Source: Gammaproteobacteria bacterium
GTDB lineage: Bacteria > Pseudomonadota > Gammaproteobacteria > Steroidobacterales > Foliamicaceae
Assembly: GCA_026708965.1 (NCBI GenBank)
Contig: JAPOTY010000033.1
Span: forward strand, 1 to 35,835
Direction of reading: 5' to 3'
Length of the DNA: 35,835 nt
Part shown: one piece after another, positions 34,265 to 35,835 of the stretch
Numbering within the stretch: position 1 is the first letter of the stretch
Layout of the letters: each line of letters begins with the position of its first letter
Translations under genes and position numbers: made by a program
The notes under the pieces: generated by a model
Seen by the model: the letters and a program-made list of their open reading frames with translations, nothing else
The model's database searches: none
Told to the model about the DNA's origin: nothing

Positions 34265-35835
34265 ACGCCGCGGTCGGGACCGTCGGCGATGCGGGCGCGG
34301 CGCATCAGCTTGAAGCTCATGCTCATGTCCATGGCCTTGCCGCCCAGGTCCAAGGGCTCCATGCGCCAGCCCAGCGTTTGCAAGCTGCCGCCGTCCTGCG
34401 CCCCGTGCAGCAGGAAGGGCGTGCCCGCGAAGCGCCCGCCGAGCAGGGGCAGGCCCCAGCCGATCTCGGTGTCGAGCCGCCGTCCGCCGGACTCCAGTCC
34501 GAACTGCCCTAGGTCGCGCAGGGCGAACAACTGGTCCAGCCCGCTGGCCGTGGCGATGCCCCAGTGCTGGCGCACCGACAGCGACGGGCCGAGCCCGGAC
34601 GACGGCTGCGAATTCCAGGCCAAGTGGGCCGAGGCGCCGGTCTGGCTGAAGTCCTCGTCCTCATGCGCGATTAGGTGGCGGCCCTCCAGCTCGAAGATGA
34701 GGCCGTCCTGCATCCACGACAGCCCTGCGGACACTTCCGCGCCCGCGCCCTCCTCGGCATCGCCGCCATCCAGCCGCGCGCCGCCCTCCAGCCGCGCCGA
34801 GAACCGTCCGCCGCCCGCCAGCGGGCGGGTCCAGGAGGCCTCGACCGCCGCCCGGACGCGGCTGGCATCGGCTTCCGCCGCCGGCATTCCGGTCGCCGCC
34901 TCGGAAGACGACCGCATCGCCATGGCATCGGAAATCAGCGACAGGCTGAAGCCGTCGCCGAAATCCAGCAACTCGCCGCGCAGGCCAACAGCGCCCATTT
35001 CCATCTCGATGTCGGCTTTCACGGCCAAGCCTTGCTGCGGAATGACTGTCATGTCGCCCCGGCCGGTGCTGAGCGCGCCCCACGCGGAGAAGCGGCCGGC
35101 ATCCACGCTGAGGTAAGGCGTGAGCGCCGCCATGGTCGATTCCAGCGCGCCCCTGCCATCGGGCCCGGCGTAGTCGCCGTCGCCTTGGCTGTACGACGCG
35201 CTGAGGCCGAGCAGCCAGTTATTGATCGCCCAGTCCGCGCCGAGCTGGCCGGTCGTCACGTCGCCGTCGATGGAGATGCCGTCGGCGGAGCGGCCTTCAA
35301 GGGCGGCGACCGAGCCCCGGCCCCACACGCCCCAAGCGGCCCCGCCGGAAGTCTGGCCGGACGCGTTGAAGGCCGAGTTCACCAGCGCCGCGCGCATCAT
35401 GCTGCCGAGCGAGCGGTCCTCGCGCGGGCCGCCTGTTGGCGGGAGCGCGCCCGAAGGGCCGTCGGCGCCGAAAACGGGGGCCGGCCAGATGCTGGAGCCG
35501 CCTACAGGCGGCTGCGTCGAGAGCATCCCCGGCCCCGGTCTGGCAAGGCCGCCAAAGCCCGCGCCGCCGTCCAAGCGTTGGGGAGCGAGGGAGCCATCGC
35601 CCAGGCGCTGCCCGGCGAACATGGCCTCGAAGCTCACGGCGGCGCTATTGCTGCCGTCCTGCGGCGGCGAGGCGCCCAGCTGTCGGCGCGCCCCCACGCG
35701 GTCGCCGATGCCCTCGAGTATCTGCTCGGACACCACGCGCCCGAAGCGAGCCATCCATGCGGTTGAGGCGCCCGACACGTCCTCGTCGTTGTCGGACACG
35801 GCCACCGCGACTTCCGCGGACACGCCGTCGTAGCT
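34237..35835 (-). CDS. autotransporter, C-terminal part with beta-barrel (5' end outside window)
   Basis: 532 residues are visible; the frame is open to the right edge, so the passenger is mostly missing. The visible part starts SYDGVSAEVAVAVSDNDE, like the end of a repeat-type adhesin domain, then a helical linker ASTAWMARFGRVVSEQILEG as seen before autotransporter barrels, and a Gly/Pro-rich segment. The last about 280 residues alternate hydrophobic and polar residues in beta-strands (AAWGVWGRGSVAALEG, LGADWAINNWLLGLSASYS), ending in ALEARVGF with the C-terminal Phe required for BAM recognition. Likely a large surface protein; the passenger's target is unknown. Confidence 0.85.
   Translation of the reverse strand, partial: SYDGVSAEVAVAVSDNDEDVSGASTAWMARFGRVVSEQILEGIGDRVGARRQLGASPPQDGSNSAAVSFEAMFAGQRLGDGSLAPQRLDGGAGFGGLARPGPGMLSTQPPVGGSSIWPAPVFGADGPSGALPPTGGPREDRSLGSMMRAALVNSAFNASGQTSGGAAWGVWGRGSVAALEGRSADGISIDGDVTTGQLGADWAINNWLLGLSASYSQGDGDYAGPDGRGALESTMAALTPYLSVDAGRFSAWGALSTGRGDMTVIPQQGLAVKADIEMEMGAVGLRGELLDFGDGFSLSLISDAMAMRSSSEAATGMPAAEADASRVRAAVEASWTRPLAGGGRFSARLEGGARLDGGDAEEGAGAEVSAGLSWMQDGLIFELEGRHLIAHEDEDFSQTGASAHLAWNSQPSSGLGPSLSVRQHWGIATASGLDQLFALRDLGQFGLESGGRRLDTEIGWGLPLLGGRFAGTPFLLHGAQDGGSLQTLGWRMEPLDLGGKAMDMSMSFKLMRRARIADGPDRGVALEARVGF

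Overview
The window is a GC-rich chromosomal segment that looks gammaproteobacterial. The evidence is its single-copy core genes (dksA, queF, smc, ligA, pdxJ, acpS, nagZ, csiV, mfd, lolC/E/D, comEC, msbA, lpxK, kdsB, rne, rluC, bamD) and their order. From memory, the stretch nagZ–csiV–mfd … lol–comEC–lpxK–kdsB–rne–rluC resembles the arrangement in Pseudomonas, although murB, ptpA and exbBD are not here. The large repeat-type autotransporter, the toxin–antitoxin modules, the aspartic protease and the decaying restriction-like genes would suit a host-associated or uncultured marine lineage, but that is inference.

Layout. 1–102: right end of an IS3-family insertion sequence running off the left edge, followed by a 14-G tract. 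302–1566 (minus): retropepsin-like protease, zinc-less-type dksA and queF. 1614–6702 (plus): smc overlapping ligA, with no zipA between them. 6795–8413 (minus): an internally deleted Fic gene with a palindrome near its promoter, an AT-rich gap holding a copy of a dispersed repeat, and a PIN toxin/Phd antitoxin pair with a recognisable promoter and operator. 8561–12178 (plus): pdxJ–acpS–DEDDy exonuclease, then an L,D-transpeptidase and nagZ. 12247–17065 (minus): csiV, mfd and a VapBC pair whose toxin gene overlaps the mfd start.

17066–19649 is a lower-GC accessory island. It holds a small membrane coiled-coil protein, a 116-bp element with 28-bp inverted ends, and the wreck of a three-gene operon on the minus strand: an EcoRI-type adenine methyltransferase (in-frame stop, also shortened), a HEPN-like protein (frameshift) and a DUF262/GmrSD-type protein (truncated at the inverted-repeat element). 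The tight junctions of that operon survive although every gene is broken. This is the most interesting part of the window and may be the fossil of a defence or modification system.

19650–28736 (plus) is a compact envelope operon: lolC–lolE–lolD (lipoprotein release), comEC (DNA uptake channel), msbA–lpxK–kdsB (lipid A flipping, lipid A 4'-kinase, CMP-Kdo synthesis). An unrecognised 210-residue protein (28777–29409) follows and converges on rne. rne and rluC diverge from a structured 281-bp intergenic region. A dual-OB-type protein (32642–33328) converges on bamD, and the window ends inside an autotransporter gene whose last codons lie in a 14-bp perfect hairpin. I saw no rRNA, tRNA or CRISPR array.
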